64,000 bases of DNA, from contig NZ_FONH01000002.1 of assembly GCF_900112865.1 (NCBI RefSeq), positions 292,713 to 356,712 of the forward strand, read 5' to 3'. Position numbers and translations under genes: made by a program. Source of the stretch: Dyella marensis (lineage in GTDB: Bacteria > Pseudomonadota > Gammaproteobacteria > Xanthomonadales > Rhodanobacteraceae). Position 1 is the first letter of the stretch, and the number at the start of each line of letters is the position of its first letter. Shown one piece after another: positions 35,501 through 42,884 of this stretch. A model generated the notes under the pieces. That model was given only the letters and a program-made list of their open reading frames with translations. It searched no databases and was not told where the DNA came from.

Positions 35501-36218
35501 CCTGTTCGGCACTTGTGCGCGCCGTCGATGCCTGCACCATCTCCCGTATACGCGCTGTCTGCGCGGCATCACTCTCAGCAAGAGCTTGCGAGGCATCGCG
35601 GGCAGCTTCAGCATTCGCCCTGTAGGTAGCAAGCGCCTGGTTGGCTTTAAAAATTTGGGCATCACCCAGGCTAGGAGCCTTGAGATTCGCCGCACTGGCT
35701 GCTTCGATATTTGCCCTGTAGGCGACCAGCGCCTGGTTGGCCTTGAATATTTGCTGATCGCCGAGGCTCGGCGCCTTTAGATTTGCCGCGTTCGCCGCTT
35801 CGACATTGACTCGAAACGCGGCTAGCGCTTGGTTGGCCTTTAGAAGCTGAGCATCACTGAGCGATGATCCCTTCAACGCATCGCCGAGAGCCTTGGCGCC
35901 ACTCGCCGCATTTGCCGAAGCAACTTCCGCGGCAACAAATTTTGCTTTCAGCTCATCGAGGATGCTGGTTGGTATGCCCTTGATTGCGGCGTTATAGAGG
36001 ATCTGCTGCTGCCGCGTTAGGTTGAGTGTGTCAGCCTGCTTGATAAGGCCGTCGACTCGGCGCTTTTCGGCACTAGATAGCTGGTTGTAAGCAGCCTGCG
36101 CCGACTGCGACATGGAACTGACACGGCGCTCCGCCGACACAATCGCCGTGTCGAACTGTGCAGTATCGACCACTACATCAAGGCGCGCAGTGCCGATGCT
36201 TTCGCCTTCAGTGGACAT
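32586..36218 (-). CDS. Tail tape measure protein
   Basis: A 1210-residue, mostly alpha-helical, Ala/Lys/Gln-rich protein that fills the tail tube and sets its length. Hydrophobic segments lie near residues 385-430 (including AALAIGGLAAAAIAGSLE). The C-terminus is a Gly-rich tip (GGGDVVFNQTVNFNGDGSV). A threefold 32-residue repeat occurs at residues 119-214. It starts 3 nt upstream of the chaperone T frame, in lambda G-T-H order. Confidence 0.95.
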   Translation of the reverse strand: MSTEGESIGTARLDVVVDTAQFDTAIVSAERRVSSMSQSAQAAYNQLSSAEKRRVDGLIKQADTLNLTRQQQILYNAAIKGIPTSILDELKAKFVAAEVASANAASGAKALGDALKGSSLSDAQLLKANQALAAFRVNVEAANAANLKAPSLGDQQIFKANQALVAYRANIEAASAANLKAPSLGDAQIFKANQALATYRANAEAARDASQALAESDAAQTARIREMVQASTARTSAEQAAIAAKQKSVSASDLERAATDKLRKSADDRNSIAQRAQAILAAEARSRQQSTSSVQAEAAELQKLLGKIDPVSSALDKLDRMEGQLRASRAKGLISKDDYDAYAAKIAKTREEVTKADAAMGHFTFSSAGVRREIGVMVGELARGNFSNLEGSLITLANRAGVLSAAFSPIGALVGAAVLAIGGLAAAAIAGSLEQDKLNASIIATGNYAGVTAGQVNAMAEQLGRTTGGTGKARQELELLVASGKVTGDRLAEAAQGAADFAFVTGESIDKAVEHFVKLQDDPVKSIKGLDEQYHFLTLSQYENIKALQEQGDAEAAAAISQTAAAQAFAQRAAQVRSELGSIQRAWISVREAASEGWDAIKGVGRPTSLQEDAAHYKELADTYKENLMAAFGQSDSQAEANPVVQRNRQLQNSLAAGADLERWAAQTEADNQKIRTEAKKASDVMDGFLKSAKADKDKAAEYAAVKKATATLIAANPADRATYEKNERDALKEIDKKFTDRSAASATKAVNTAEESGQVKAFKESLAQLDDAFKNSQRELDAARKSGLSSEAQYYKESQDLLWKNEAAQITAIQAEIDRLEKRKVAGADGIKNTTRIADLQAQASKIEADAISKSNALGEQQRASYEKRQQAIDAYRLALDKTNDSLELQVNAEIARIGMGDRQYTIQQRVNQAYQEQAEKLQDLALKRQAGSRGEVGGLDQDQYEADVAALQSATERRVAIIRDGYERMAAAESDWRNGAERGLEDWVQQAGNSSSQVASFTTNVLDSTTSFLVDRLTSKKQTLKAWVADVLKDLATIELRVAASRLLSSIVGAFTGMPSTGVALSGPASYTGQGVAGDIANFAFNAKGNVYSSPDLSAYSGKVVNRPTVFAFARGAGVMGEAGPEGILPLTRTSGGKLGVHAVGGGGDVVFNQTVNFNGDGSVTEQTTGGGQGELGQQLLTRMRDTARQVVVEEQRPGGILWRMQRA
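35577..35864 (-). repeat. Three tandem 96-bp repeats inside the tape measure gene
   Basis: Residues 119-150, 151-182 and 183-214 of the tape measure repeat the pattern SLxDxQxxKANQALxxxRxN. The second and third copies are closest. The DNA period is 96 bp (32 codons), so the copies stay in frame. Confidence 0.85.
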
Positions 36219-36220
36219 CG

Positions 36221-36538
36221 CTATTCCTTATAGAGTTCTTCGAGCGCTGTTTGTTCGATGAGCTGGATCGCAGCAAACAGGTCGTCGTAGGCGTCATCGC
36301 CCAGCTTTGCCCGGTCGAGTTCGTGAAAGAGCACGTTGTAGTCCAGGCCTACTGCGCCGCCGGCGCCGACGCGCCACTGGGTGGAGATGCGCAGGAAAAG
36401 CTGGATGGGCGGCCAGTTCTCTGGCCATAGGCCGACTTCCGGCGCGGGAAAATCCTCCGCGCATAGTCCAGCGGCCGACTGCTGAGCCGCGGTGGGGCGC
36501 TGCCAGTACAGCGCCCGCACCGCGTCGATCAGTTTCCC
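36221..36538 (-). CDS. Tail chaperone C-terminal extension (gpT-like), made by -1 frameshift
   Basis: This frame has no convincing start of its own. It continues the chaperone after the slippery GGGAAAC as GKLIDAVRALYWQRP, through PEVGLWPENWPPIQLFLRI to DLFAAIQLIEQTALEELYKE. The composition is of the DUF1799 type. The predicted fusion from 36837 is about 205 residues. In lambda the gpGT fusion binds tail tube and tape measure during assembly. Confidence 0.85.
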   Translation of the reverse strand, partial: GKLIDAVRALYWQRPTAAQQSAAGLCAEDFPAPEVGLWPENWPPIQLFLRISTQWRVGAGGAVGLDYNVLFHELDRAKLGDDAYDDLFAAIQLIEQTALEELYKE

Positions 36539-36837
36539 TTGCGCGCGACCATCAACTCCTGGCCGAAGGCCCCGATGATCAGGCCGACGCAACCAGGCTG
36601 CACCTTCTGCAGGCGGTCGAGGGTTTCGGCGGAAAGCTCCATATCCGCGTTCCAGCTTTCGGTCAACTCCAGCGCCGCCTCGATGGCCGTCTTCCGGCCC
36701 TCGTGTATATCGTTGAGCAACGCTTCGTACTCCTCGAGCGTGTGGTGCTTGTACACCACTTCCAGGGTCTGCTCGCGCCCCTGCCCGACCACCGTAATGG
36801 TGGCCGGGAACGTCGGATTCGGCTCGATCTTGAACAT
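36529..36837 (-). CDS. Tail assembly chaperone (gpG-like)
   Basis: A 102-residue protein starting MFKIEPNPTFPATITVVGQG and containing YKHHTLEEYEALLNDIHEGRK and LTESWNADMELSAE. It is a phage tail assembly chaperone of the lambda gpG position, between tail tube and tape measure. It ends VARKGN-stop exactly at the frameshift site. The ATG overlaps the tail-tube stop (TGATG). Confidence 0.9.
   Translation of the reverse strand: MFKIEPNPTFPATITVVGQGREQTLEVVYKHHTLEEYEALLNDIHEGRKTAIEAALELTESWNADMELSAETLDRLQKVQPGCVGLIIGAFGQELMVARKGN
36532..36538 (-). promoter_or_regulatory. Programmed -1 frameshift slippery site GGGAAAC
   Basis: On the minus strand the zero frame reads AAG GGA AAC TGA. The heptamer G GGA AAC fits X XXY YYZ, and the stop follows directly. 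Slippage to -1 enters the T frame with CTG ATC GAC. Lambda uses GGGAAAG at the same junction. Confidence 0.88.
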
Positions 36838-37490
36838 CAGGCCACCTTCGGATAGCGGATCGAGGGCACCAGCAGCGAGAACGTCGCGGTGTTGGTCTGG
36901 TTCTCGTTGGCCGGGCCGATCGGCTCGGGATTGAAGGACGGGTAGGCGTAGTAGTACATCTCCTGCCCGTTCGGGAGGATCGCCCGCAGCACGATCGGAT
37001 CCTTCAGCTCGTCGGCGGCGATCAGCCCGTCGTACCAGGGTTTGTCCGGGTCGTAGTCGAGCGTCAGCGTGATCACCACCGGCGTCTTGAACGTCGGCTT
37101 CTGCTTCTGCAGGCTCTTCCTGTCGTTGACGTACTGGTACGTGAAGAACTGCTGCTCGCCGCCGGTGATTGCGCTGTTGCGCACCTGGTCGATTTCGAAC
37201 CAGTCGGAGACCAGCGCGAAGGAACCAGCGCCCTGCCCGGCCGGAAAGTCGACGGTATCTGTCGTGTCGACACGCTCCAGCTGAAAGTTGTTGGCCGTGC
37301 CGCCCTTCGTGCGCGCCACCGGCTGCAGATCGCCCCAGCCGCTGGTCAGAATGACGATCGAGCCGTCGGCCGGCGGCGTGGCGGCGCTCGCAACGGCGGG
37401 GTTGGCGTTGCTGATGGCGCTGATGGCGACGGCCGCCGCCAGGGTCTTCGACACGGAGTACCGCGTGCCGTTCGGGAAAATCGAGCTCAT
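36837..37490 (-). CDS. Major tail tube protein (gpV-like)
   Basis: A 217-residue beta-rich protein starting MSSIFPNGTRYSVSKTLAAAVAISA and ending NTATFSLLVPSIRYPKVA. Position directly before the tail chaperones and size match major tail proteins. The middle (ITLTLDYDPDKPWYDGLIAADE) resembles the tube-protein beta-sandwich. No separate Ig-like tail domain is visible. Confidence 0.85.
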   Translation of the reverse strand: MSSIFPNGTRYSVSKTLAAAVAISAISNANPAVASAATPPADGSIVILTSGWGDLQPVARTKGGTANNFQLERVDTTDTVDFPAGQGAGSFALVSDWFEIDQVRNSAITGGEQQFFTYQYVNDRKSLQKQKPTFKTPVVITLTLDYDPDKPWYDGLIAADELKDPIVLRAILPNGQEMYYYAYPSFNPEPIGPANENQTNTATFSLLVPSIRYPKVA

Positions 37491-37568
37491 GGTGGTTTCC
37501 TCTGGCGTTGAAACGAAAGTGCCCGGCCAGGGCCGGGCATGTGGAAAGTGGCTTCGGAAGTGGGCGGA

Positions 37569-37934
37569 TCAGCGAGGGAACCAGATCCCGAAGTCCTGAC
37601 GCGTGCCGCGAATGTGGAGTACGTCGTTTGGCATCCATGCCGGCTCGCCGTAGGACTCGGCGATAAGAGGGCTCTCGATGATCAGCCGCCCAACTTCAAG
37701 AGATATCCGGCTCGCTTCAAGTCGACGCTTGGACCAGACCATGATCTGCATCCGCGCATGGCGGTAATCTGGAAGCTTCTTTTCCAGGTACTGATAGGCC
37801 TTGCCACCCACCTGCTGGTAGATGATCAAGGGGAACTCGGGATCGTCCGGCGCGGTATCTGGATAGATGCGGCCAGCGACGAGCGGCCCGAGCAAAGCAG
37901 CAAGCGCCGCTTCGAGGGTGTCTTCGTCAGCCAT
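37569..37934 (-). CDS. Tail terminator/completion protein (DUF3168-like)
   Basis: A 121-residue protein: MADEDTLEAALAALLGPLVAGRIYPDTAPDDPEFPLIIYQQVGG, with ARMQIMVWSKRRLEA in the middle. The pattern is that of DUF3168 tail completion proteins at the lambda gpU position. It overlaps the preceding gene by 8 nt; a 63-nt longer frame was rejected. Confidence 0.85.
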   Translation of the reverse strand: MADEDTLEAALAALLGPLVAGRIYPDTAPDDPEFPLIIYQQVGGKAYQYLEKKLPDYRHARMQIMVWSKRRLEASRISLEVGRLIIESPLIAESYGEPAWMPNDVLHIRGTRQDFGIWFPR

Positions 37935-38454
37935 TGGGGACCTCTTCATCCGCGGTCGGATCTGCCAGCAGCTCGAAGAGCCGCTTCCGGCCGGCATCCA
38001 TCATCGCGGCCCGTGCTCGATCCATCGCGCCCAACGAGCGGCGAAGGAAGGCGTGGCCCGGAATCCAAACTGGCTTGGGGAGCTTCACATTCGGGTTCGA
38101 ATACCACTCGCCGTCCTTTCCCGTGTAGGAGACGTTCGTTCGCCAGTGGCCGAATTCCAGTAGGTGTCCATGCGGGGCTTTCTTGGCGTTCCAGCTGACC
38201 GAATAGACCTGCGCCGAATCTATCGACCTCGCTGGTTTGTAGGCGACGTAGATGGCATCGCGCAACGCGCCCGGATAGATGCTTCCTTCTTCGAGGGTGC
38301 CGACAGGCGCCAGCACCTTCGCTTCGTCGCGTAGAACGCGGCCGCCGGCCACCGCCATGGTGCGCGCGAGACTAATCCGCGCCGGCCCGAGCAGCTGTTG
38401 GAGTCCGCGCTCCCAGCCAGAAGTGTCGAACTTCGCCTTGATGGGATCAGCCAT
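37927..38454 (-). CDS. HK97-gp10-like tail-component protein
   Basis: A 175-residue protein starting MADPIKAKFDTSGWERGLQQLLGPA. It carries GHLLEFGHWRTNVSY and WIPGHAFLRRSLGA, the LExGt...PARPFLRPA-like signature of the HK97 gp10 family (lambda gpZ position). The start at 38454 overlaps the head-closure gene by 8 nt. Confidence 0.85.
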   Translation of the reverse strand: MADPIKAKFDTSGWERGLQQLLGPARISLARTMAVAGGRVLRDEAKVLAPVGTLEEGSIYPGALRDAIYVAYKPARSIDSAQVYSVSWNAKKAPHGHLLEFGHWRTNVSYTGKDGEWYSNPNVKLPKPVWIPGHAFLRRSLGAMDRARAAMMDAGRKRLFELLADPTADEEVPNG

Positions 38455-38812
38455 TGTTGCCACCCACCTCGCAGACGAGGTCTGTCCATTGGCGGCGAGC
38501 CTTGTCCATCTGGACCAATACGATGCGCATGGCCGATGCCTCGTCGGGCAATCCGTCGGCGCCATGTTCCAGGACTTGCATGCCTTCCATGACATCGGTG
38601 CGATAGCGCACGCGAACGCTGTAGCGCTTCACCGCGGCCGGCACATCGGCCTGCGGCCTGAAGATCGCGCCCTTGCCAGTCTGGCCGCCGATGTTGGCCC
38701 ATACGCTGACCGCTACATTGACCCAGGTATCGAGTGGCTGGCCAGCCGCGTCGACACCAGCGCGTTTACGTATCGTGACCAGCCGATCGAGGTCGCCCGC
38801 TGCAATGCTCAT
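38447..38812 (-). CDS. Head-tail adaptor / head closure protein
   Basis: A 121-residue protein starting MSIAAGDLDRLVTIRKRAGVDAAGQPLDTW, the classical phage head-tail adaptor opening (SPP1 gp16/HK97 gp7-like). VSVWANIGG and KRYSVRVRYRTDV follow. It overlaps the connector gene by 4 nt. Confidence 0.88.
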   Translation of the reverse strand: MSIAAGDLDRLVTIRKRAGVDAAGQPLDTWVNVAVSVWANIGGQTGKGAIFRPQADVPAAVKRYSVRVRYRTDVMEGMQVLEHGADGLPDEASAMRIVLVQMDKARRQWTDLVCEVGGNNG

Positions 38813-39294
38813 GGCATCATCACCCTGCGGTAAGGGCTTAGCAGGTACTGCACGCCAAGCGGCAACTCGACCGCCGCCGCATTGACGCCGCTGACCACCG
38901 ATTCGCGGTTCGCGAACAAGTGACCTAGCGTCAACTTGATCGCCGCGGCGATCGATGGCGTCGCCACGATTCCGAATCTGGTTCGCGTCGCCAAATGCTG
39001 GGCAATCGCCCACCGCTGTTCCGCGATCGACAACGCTGCAGACGCCGCAGCAGCATTGGTCATTCCGCTTGCCGCAGCCCTGGCGGCCTCGTAGGCGTCG
39101 CTGGCCTGCCCGATCGCACCAGGCACAGCGTCCATTGCCGCGTCCAGAGCGTCCGAGTCGGCGAATATGTCGCGATTGAGGTAGTCCGCCGCGGCATGGA
39201 TCGCCGCATCCAGATATCCCTGCAACTGGTCCGCCGGGTAGCCCGCATCGACCCTGCAATGGGCGCGGGCTTCATCGAGAGACACGATGCTCAT
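38809..39294 (-). CDS. Head-tail connector protein (gp6-like)
   Basis: A 161-residue helical protein, MSIVSLDEARAHCRVDAGY, with LDAAIHAAADYLNRD and a C-terminal LGVQYLLSPYRRV, the signature of gp6-like connectors. An Ala-rich insertion of about 60 residues (DALDAAMDAVPGAIGQASD onwards) makes it longer than most relatives. Confidence 0.88.
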   Translation of the reverse strand: MSIVSLDEARAHCRVDAGYPADQLQGYLDAAIHAAADYLNRDIFADSDALDAAMDAVPGAIGQASDAYEAARAAASGMTNAAAASAALSIAEQRWAIAQHLATRTRFGIVATPSIAAAIKLTLGHLFANRESVVSGVNAAAVELPLGVQYLLSPYRRVMMP

Positions 39295-39303
39295 TGCCGG
39301 CGA

Positions 39304-39474
39304 CTACTTACTGCTGTTGTCGTTGGTAGGCTTCTGTGGCTTATCCGCCGCGAGGGCGCCGACGGATGCCGCGGCTTCCTCCAGTTCCGGCGGACAGTCC
39401 GCGCCCTTTGCGAAGCTGGTCGGGTAGATATCGCCGTCCTTGACGCCTTTGAATGCCTTGCTGAACTTCGCCAT
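39304..39474 (-). CDS. Small protein between capsid and connector genes
   Basis: A 56-residue protein MAKFSKAFKGVKDGDIYPTSF, with a negatively charged middle and a polar tail (KPQKPTNDNSSK). Position after the major capsid gene is typical of short accessory head proteins. The YPTSF...GADCPPEL pattern recurs in small phage proteins of this site. Confidence 0.7.
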   Translation of the reverse strand: MAKFSKAFKGVKDGDIYPTSFAKGADCPPELEEAAASVGALAADKPQKPTNDNSSK

Positions 39475-39528
39475 ATCACTCTCCAAGGTGGCCGGCGAAC
39501 CGGCCACCTTCTTAGGCTGTTGGAAGGC

Positions 39529-40767
39529 TTACGCCGAGATCTTCAGCGCGCGCATCGGCTCGGGGTTATGCACACCGCCACCGACCCGCTTGGTGGTATA
39601 GAACTGGATGAACGGCTTGTTGGTGAACGGGTCGCGCAGGATCCGCACGCCGACGCGATCCAGGATCAGGTAGGTGCGCTTGAAGTCACCGAACAGAGCC
39701 GCCACCGCATTGGCGGCGACGTCCGGCATATCCGGCAACTCGCTCGTCGGGAAACCGCAAACAGTGGCAGGCTGACCCGCGGTCAGGCCGGGCTGCCAAA
39801 GAAAGTCACCCTGCGCATTCTTCAGCTTGCGAATCGCGCCGAAGGTGCGGCGGTTGGCGGCGAATCTGGCGTTGCCCGTGAAGGAGGTGGGCAGGTCGTA
39901 GATCAGGTCGACGAGGCCTTCCGCGGTGATGTCCGCCGCCGCGCCACTGTTGACCGCCTGGATGGCGCCGAACGGATGCTTGCCCGCATTGGCGCCGCCC
40001 GTGACGTAGGTCAGGATTCCGAAGGGCTTCTTGTCGCCGTTGCCAGCGACATACGCTACGCCTTCCTGCTTCGCGAACTCGATCTGCACCTCCCCACCCA
40101 GCCACGCTTCCAGATCGATCTCGCTGTCGTCGAGGATCTGCTGCGTCGCCGCCGGATTGGCATAGATCTCGCCCCAGCCGAAGCCCAGCGACTGGAAGCT
40201 CGGCGTACCGGTCTTGGTGCGCGGATCGGTTTCGCCGACCCAGCCGGAGGCCGTGCCGCCCACGTTGTACAGCTTCGTGAAGCCGTCGCCGCCCACGGGC
40301 TGCACCGTTGCCAGTTGCCGGAAGGGCGACACTTCCACCAGCTTGTCCGTGATGGTGCGATCCCACTCGACCGGGGTGAGGTACCCACCCTCGCCGGCGG
40401 CGCCCTTGTTCAGGTCGGCCCTGACCTCGCCCTTCTGGAAGTGGGCGTGGAACGCTTCCGAGTAGGCCGCGTCGCGCAGCTTGCGGCCGCCGCCATTCAT
40501 CTGGGCCGCAGCGATCTTGGTGCTGATGTCGTCGATGGACGCCTGCAGGTTGCCGATCTCGTCGTTGATCTTCTCGACCTTCAGCGCCTGGAGGGCATCG
40601 GCGTTGCCCTTCTTGATGTCTTCCAGCTGCTGGTTGTGTTCGGCCTTGAAGTCGGCGAAGGCCTTGTTGAGCGACTCGACCAACGTCTTCAGTTCACCGG
40701 CGTTGGCCGAGCCGCCATCGGCTCGCACCGACACCAGGCCGCGCGGGATTTTGGTCTTCATGTTCAT
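39529..40767 (-). CDS. Major capsid protein, HK97 fold
   Basis: A 412-residue HK97-type capsid protein. An N-terminal coiled coil (about 25-80, the scaffold-like delta domain) is probably removed by the protease encoded just upstream in the transcript. The mature part includes EVSPFRQLATVQPVGGDGFTKL, GWVGETDPRTKTGTPSFQ and DPFTNKPFIQFYTTKRVGGGV. It overlaps the protease gene by 4 nt. Confidence 0.95.
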   Translation of the reverse strand: MNMKTKIPRGLVSVRADGGSANAGELKTLVESLNKAFADFKAEHNQQLEDIKKGNADALQALKVEKINDEIGNLQASIDDISTKIAAAQMNGGGRKLRDAAYSEAFHAHFQKGEVRADLNKGAAGEGGYLTPVEWDRTITDKLVEVSPFRQLATVQPVGGDGFTKLYNVGGTASGWVGETDPRTKTGTPSFQSLGFGWGEIYANPAATQQILDDSEIDLEAWLGGEVQIEFAKQEGVAYVAGNGDKKPFGILTYVTGGANAGKHPFGAIQAVNSGAAADITAEGLVDLIYDLPTSFTGNARFAANRRTFGAIRKLKNAQGDFLWQPGLTAGQPATVCGFPTSELPDMPDVAANAVAALFGDFKRTYLILDRVGVRILRDPFTNKPFIQFYTTKRVGGGVHNPEPMRALKISA

Positions 40768-41618
40768 GGGGTTGTGCCTCGCAGAGTGGAGATGGTGTTT
40801 CGCAGCAGAGCTGCGATTTCGTCGTCGTTGCCAGCGCTCGGCGTGGCGGTTTCGGCAGCGCTCGGCATGCCGGTAAACAGGGCTTTGAGGGTGTCGCGGC
40901 GCGTGGAGCGCGACATGCCGGACTGGGAAAGGGCTGCTTCAACGAGGGCCATGGCTTTCCGCGTGCCGGCGGACTTTCGGTCCTTGTTGACGCTGGACGC
41001 GGGGAGATTTCCCGTCGCGAAACCCTTCGCGATCGCGTCGCCGGCGGACATCCACGTTTCCTTGTCCATCATCGACGCGACGTCATCCGCGGCGATGCCG
41101 CTGCGGCCGGCGTAGGCCTTGGCCATGTCCGCATCGAGCGGCGCGAGCTGCTCCGACGCGGCGGCCATGTCATGGCGGTTGCCAATGGCCACCCCCCAGG
41201 CGTTGTGGATCATCATGCGGGCGCCTTCGCCCATCAGGATGTCGTCGCCCGACATGGCAATCAGCGAAGCCGCAGACGCCGCCATGCCGAGCACATTGAT
41301 CGTGACCTTGCCTTTGTGTTGCCGCAGCAGGTTGTAGATGGCGACGCCTTGAAAATAGTTGCCACCGGGCGAGTTCACATTGACGGTGACGTCCTTGTCC
41401 CCCATCGACCGAAGTGCAGCGGCCACGGCGCGATCCGTCACGCCGGTGCCGTCGAACGTCGGACCGATGGGTCCATAAATCGAAATCGAGGTCGCCGGAT
41501 CCGACGCGGCCGCCTGCAGCTCGGGCTCCCACGACTCCAGCGCATCGGGGCGGATGTCGAAATTGATATGCGCCAGGCGCGCATCGGCCTGGACCTCAGG
41601 CAGCGGCAGGAGGCTCAT
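40764..41618 (-). CDS. Prohead maturation protease, ClpP-like (S14)
   Basis: A 284-residue ClpP-type head protease. SISIYGPIG, VNVNSPGGNYFQGVAIYNLL, the catalytic Ser in GMAASAASLIAMSGD and the His in RMMIHNAWG are all present. Its role is cleavage of the capsid scaffold domain. It overlaps portal by 23 nt and capsid by 4 nt. Confidence 0.94.
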   Translation of the reverse strand: MSLLPLPEVQADARLAHINFDIRPDALESWEPELQAAASDPATSISIYGPIGPTFDGTGVTDRAVAAALRSMGDKDVTVNVNSPGGNYFQGVAIYNLLRQHKGKVTINVLGMAASAASLIAMSGDDILMGEGARMMIHNAWGVAIGNRHDMAAASEQLAPLDADMAKAYAGRSGIAADDVASMMDKETWMSAGDAIAKGFATGNLPASSVNKDRKSAGTRKAMALVEAALSQSGMSRSTRRDTLKALFTGMPSAAETATPSAGNDDEIAALLRNTISTLRGTTP

Positions 41619-42876
41619 TGGGTTTCCTCGGTTGGGTCATCGGGTTTCGAAGCTGGTTGGCTTCGCTATCGCTCGATTCGGGCAGGTCCGAGTTCTCGCG
41701 AACCTCGTTCTGCGTCATCCACGGGCGCTGGCCGCCGGCACCGAGCGCCTTGGCGAAGAACTCGGCCTGGTCCGCCAACGTTCCGCGCAGGAGCGCGCGC
41801 TCGTTGAACTTCACGATCAGGTCCTCGAGCTCGGAGTCATCGAGCAGGACTCGGCCGCAGGCCTGCTCCCAGCAGGTGAACCAATGCGCCAGGCCGTACT
41901 GGACGAAGAAGATGCCGAGCTGCTCGATACCGGAACCCCAGCTGGTGTCGTCCATCATGGCCAGCGGCCTGGGCACGCCGAAGGCGCGCAGAACCTCTTC
42001 GATCTGGGCGTTCCGGTTCTCGATATGCTGCGATGCTGCCGAGGTGGCCTGGAACGGGTTCGACTTCGCGCCCTCTTCCAGCAACATCCACTTCTGCGCG
42101 TTCTCCGCGCCGGCATAGTCCTCGTCCAGCGACTGGCGCATGCGGCCATAGGCCACGTCGGACAGCGCTTTGGGGACCTCAATGGCGCCGCCGGCCATGA
42201 CGCCAGTGCGGAACACGCGCGAGGCCGCCCGCTCGGCATCCTTCGCCAGCTCCAGGGCATCGTGGGCCAGGCGCATACGGGACATGCCGAGCACACCGTC
42301 GGCGCTCAGGTCGCGCAGATGGAGGACTTCCTTGGACACAAGATCGACCGTTGCGCCATCGGGCCGCGTGTACCGGTAGGTAATCTGCCAGTCGTCGGAG
42401 AGCGTGGCGCTCACAGCCCGAGGATCCATGGGGTAAAGCCCGATGGGGTTGCCGCGGGACCACACGACTCGCGCATAGGCGTTGCCGTGCGTGAGCACGT
42501 TGAGCTGCATCTGGCTCTTGAACTCGTATGGCGTCTGCCACGAATTCGGTTTGCGCTTCAGAAGCCGATAGGCCGGATGCTCGATAGCGAGGGCCTTGCT
42601 CGCGTCATTGCGGATCAGGTTGAGGGGCAACATGCCCATCGATTCGCAAATCAGCGAAACACACCGAAGTGCCGTCATGTTGCGGAGCTCGGCCATGCGC
42701 CGGCCGTAGTCGCCGCCAGCCTGGCCGCGGCGGATGTATTCCAGCAGCGCTGGGTCGTTCAGGCCGCTGAATTCCTTGGTCTGTGCTACGGCATCCGATG
42801 GGCCGCGCGACCGGGGCTGCGCGCGCGCAGCCACCTCCCTGGCCGCCCGCCAGGGAAGCTTGTCGAAGATGCTCAT
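41596..42876 (-). CDS. Portal protein, HK97 family
   Basis: A 426-residue portal. Features are TALRCVSLICESMGMLPLNLI, AYRLLKRKPNSWQTPYEF, NGNAYARVVWSRGNP-like sequence and GVPRPLAMMDDTSWGSGIEQ. It forms the dodecameric DNA gate at the capsid vertex. It lies 8 nt after the large terminase gene. Confidence 0.95.
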   Translation of the reverse strand: MSIFDKLPWRAAREVAARAQPRSRGPSDAVAQTKEFSGLNDPALLEYIRRGQAGGDYGRRMAELRNMTALRCVSLICESMGMLPLNLIRNDASKALAIEHPAYRLLKRKPNSWQTPYEFKSQMQLNVLTHGNAYARVVWSRGNPIGLYPMDPRAVSATLSDDWQITYRYTRPDGATVDLVSKEVLHLRDLSADGVLGMSRMRLAHDALELAKDAERAASRVFRTGVMAGGAIEVPKALSDVAYGRMRQSLDEDYAGAENAQKWMLLEEGAKSNPFQATSAASQHIENRNAQIEEVLRAFGVPRPLAMMDDTSWGSGIEQLGIFFVQYGLAHWFTCWEQACGRVLLDDSELEDLIVKFNERALLRGTLADQAEFFAKALGAGGQRPWMTQNEVRENSDLPESSDSEANQLRNPMTQPRKPNEPPAAA

Positions 42877-42884
42877 GGGATTCC

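Noticed and set aside
38995-41115. A 706-codon plus-strand frame across capsid and protease genes
   Set aside because: It is antisense to capsid and protease genes with clear families, and lacks any recognisable domain.
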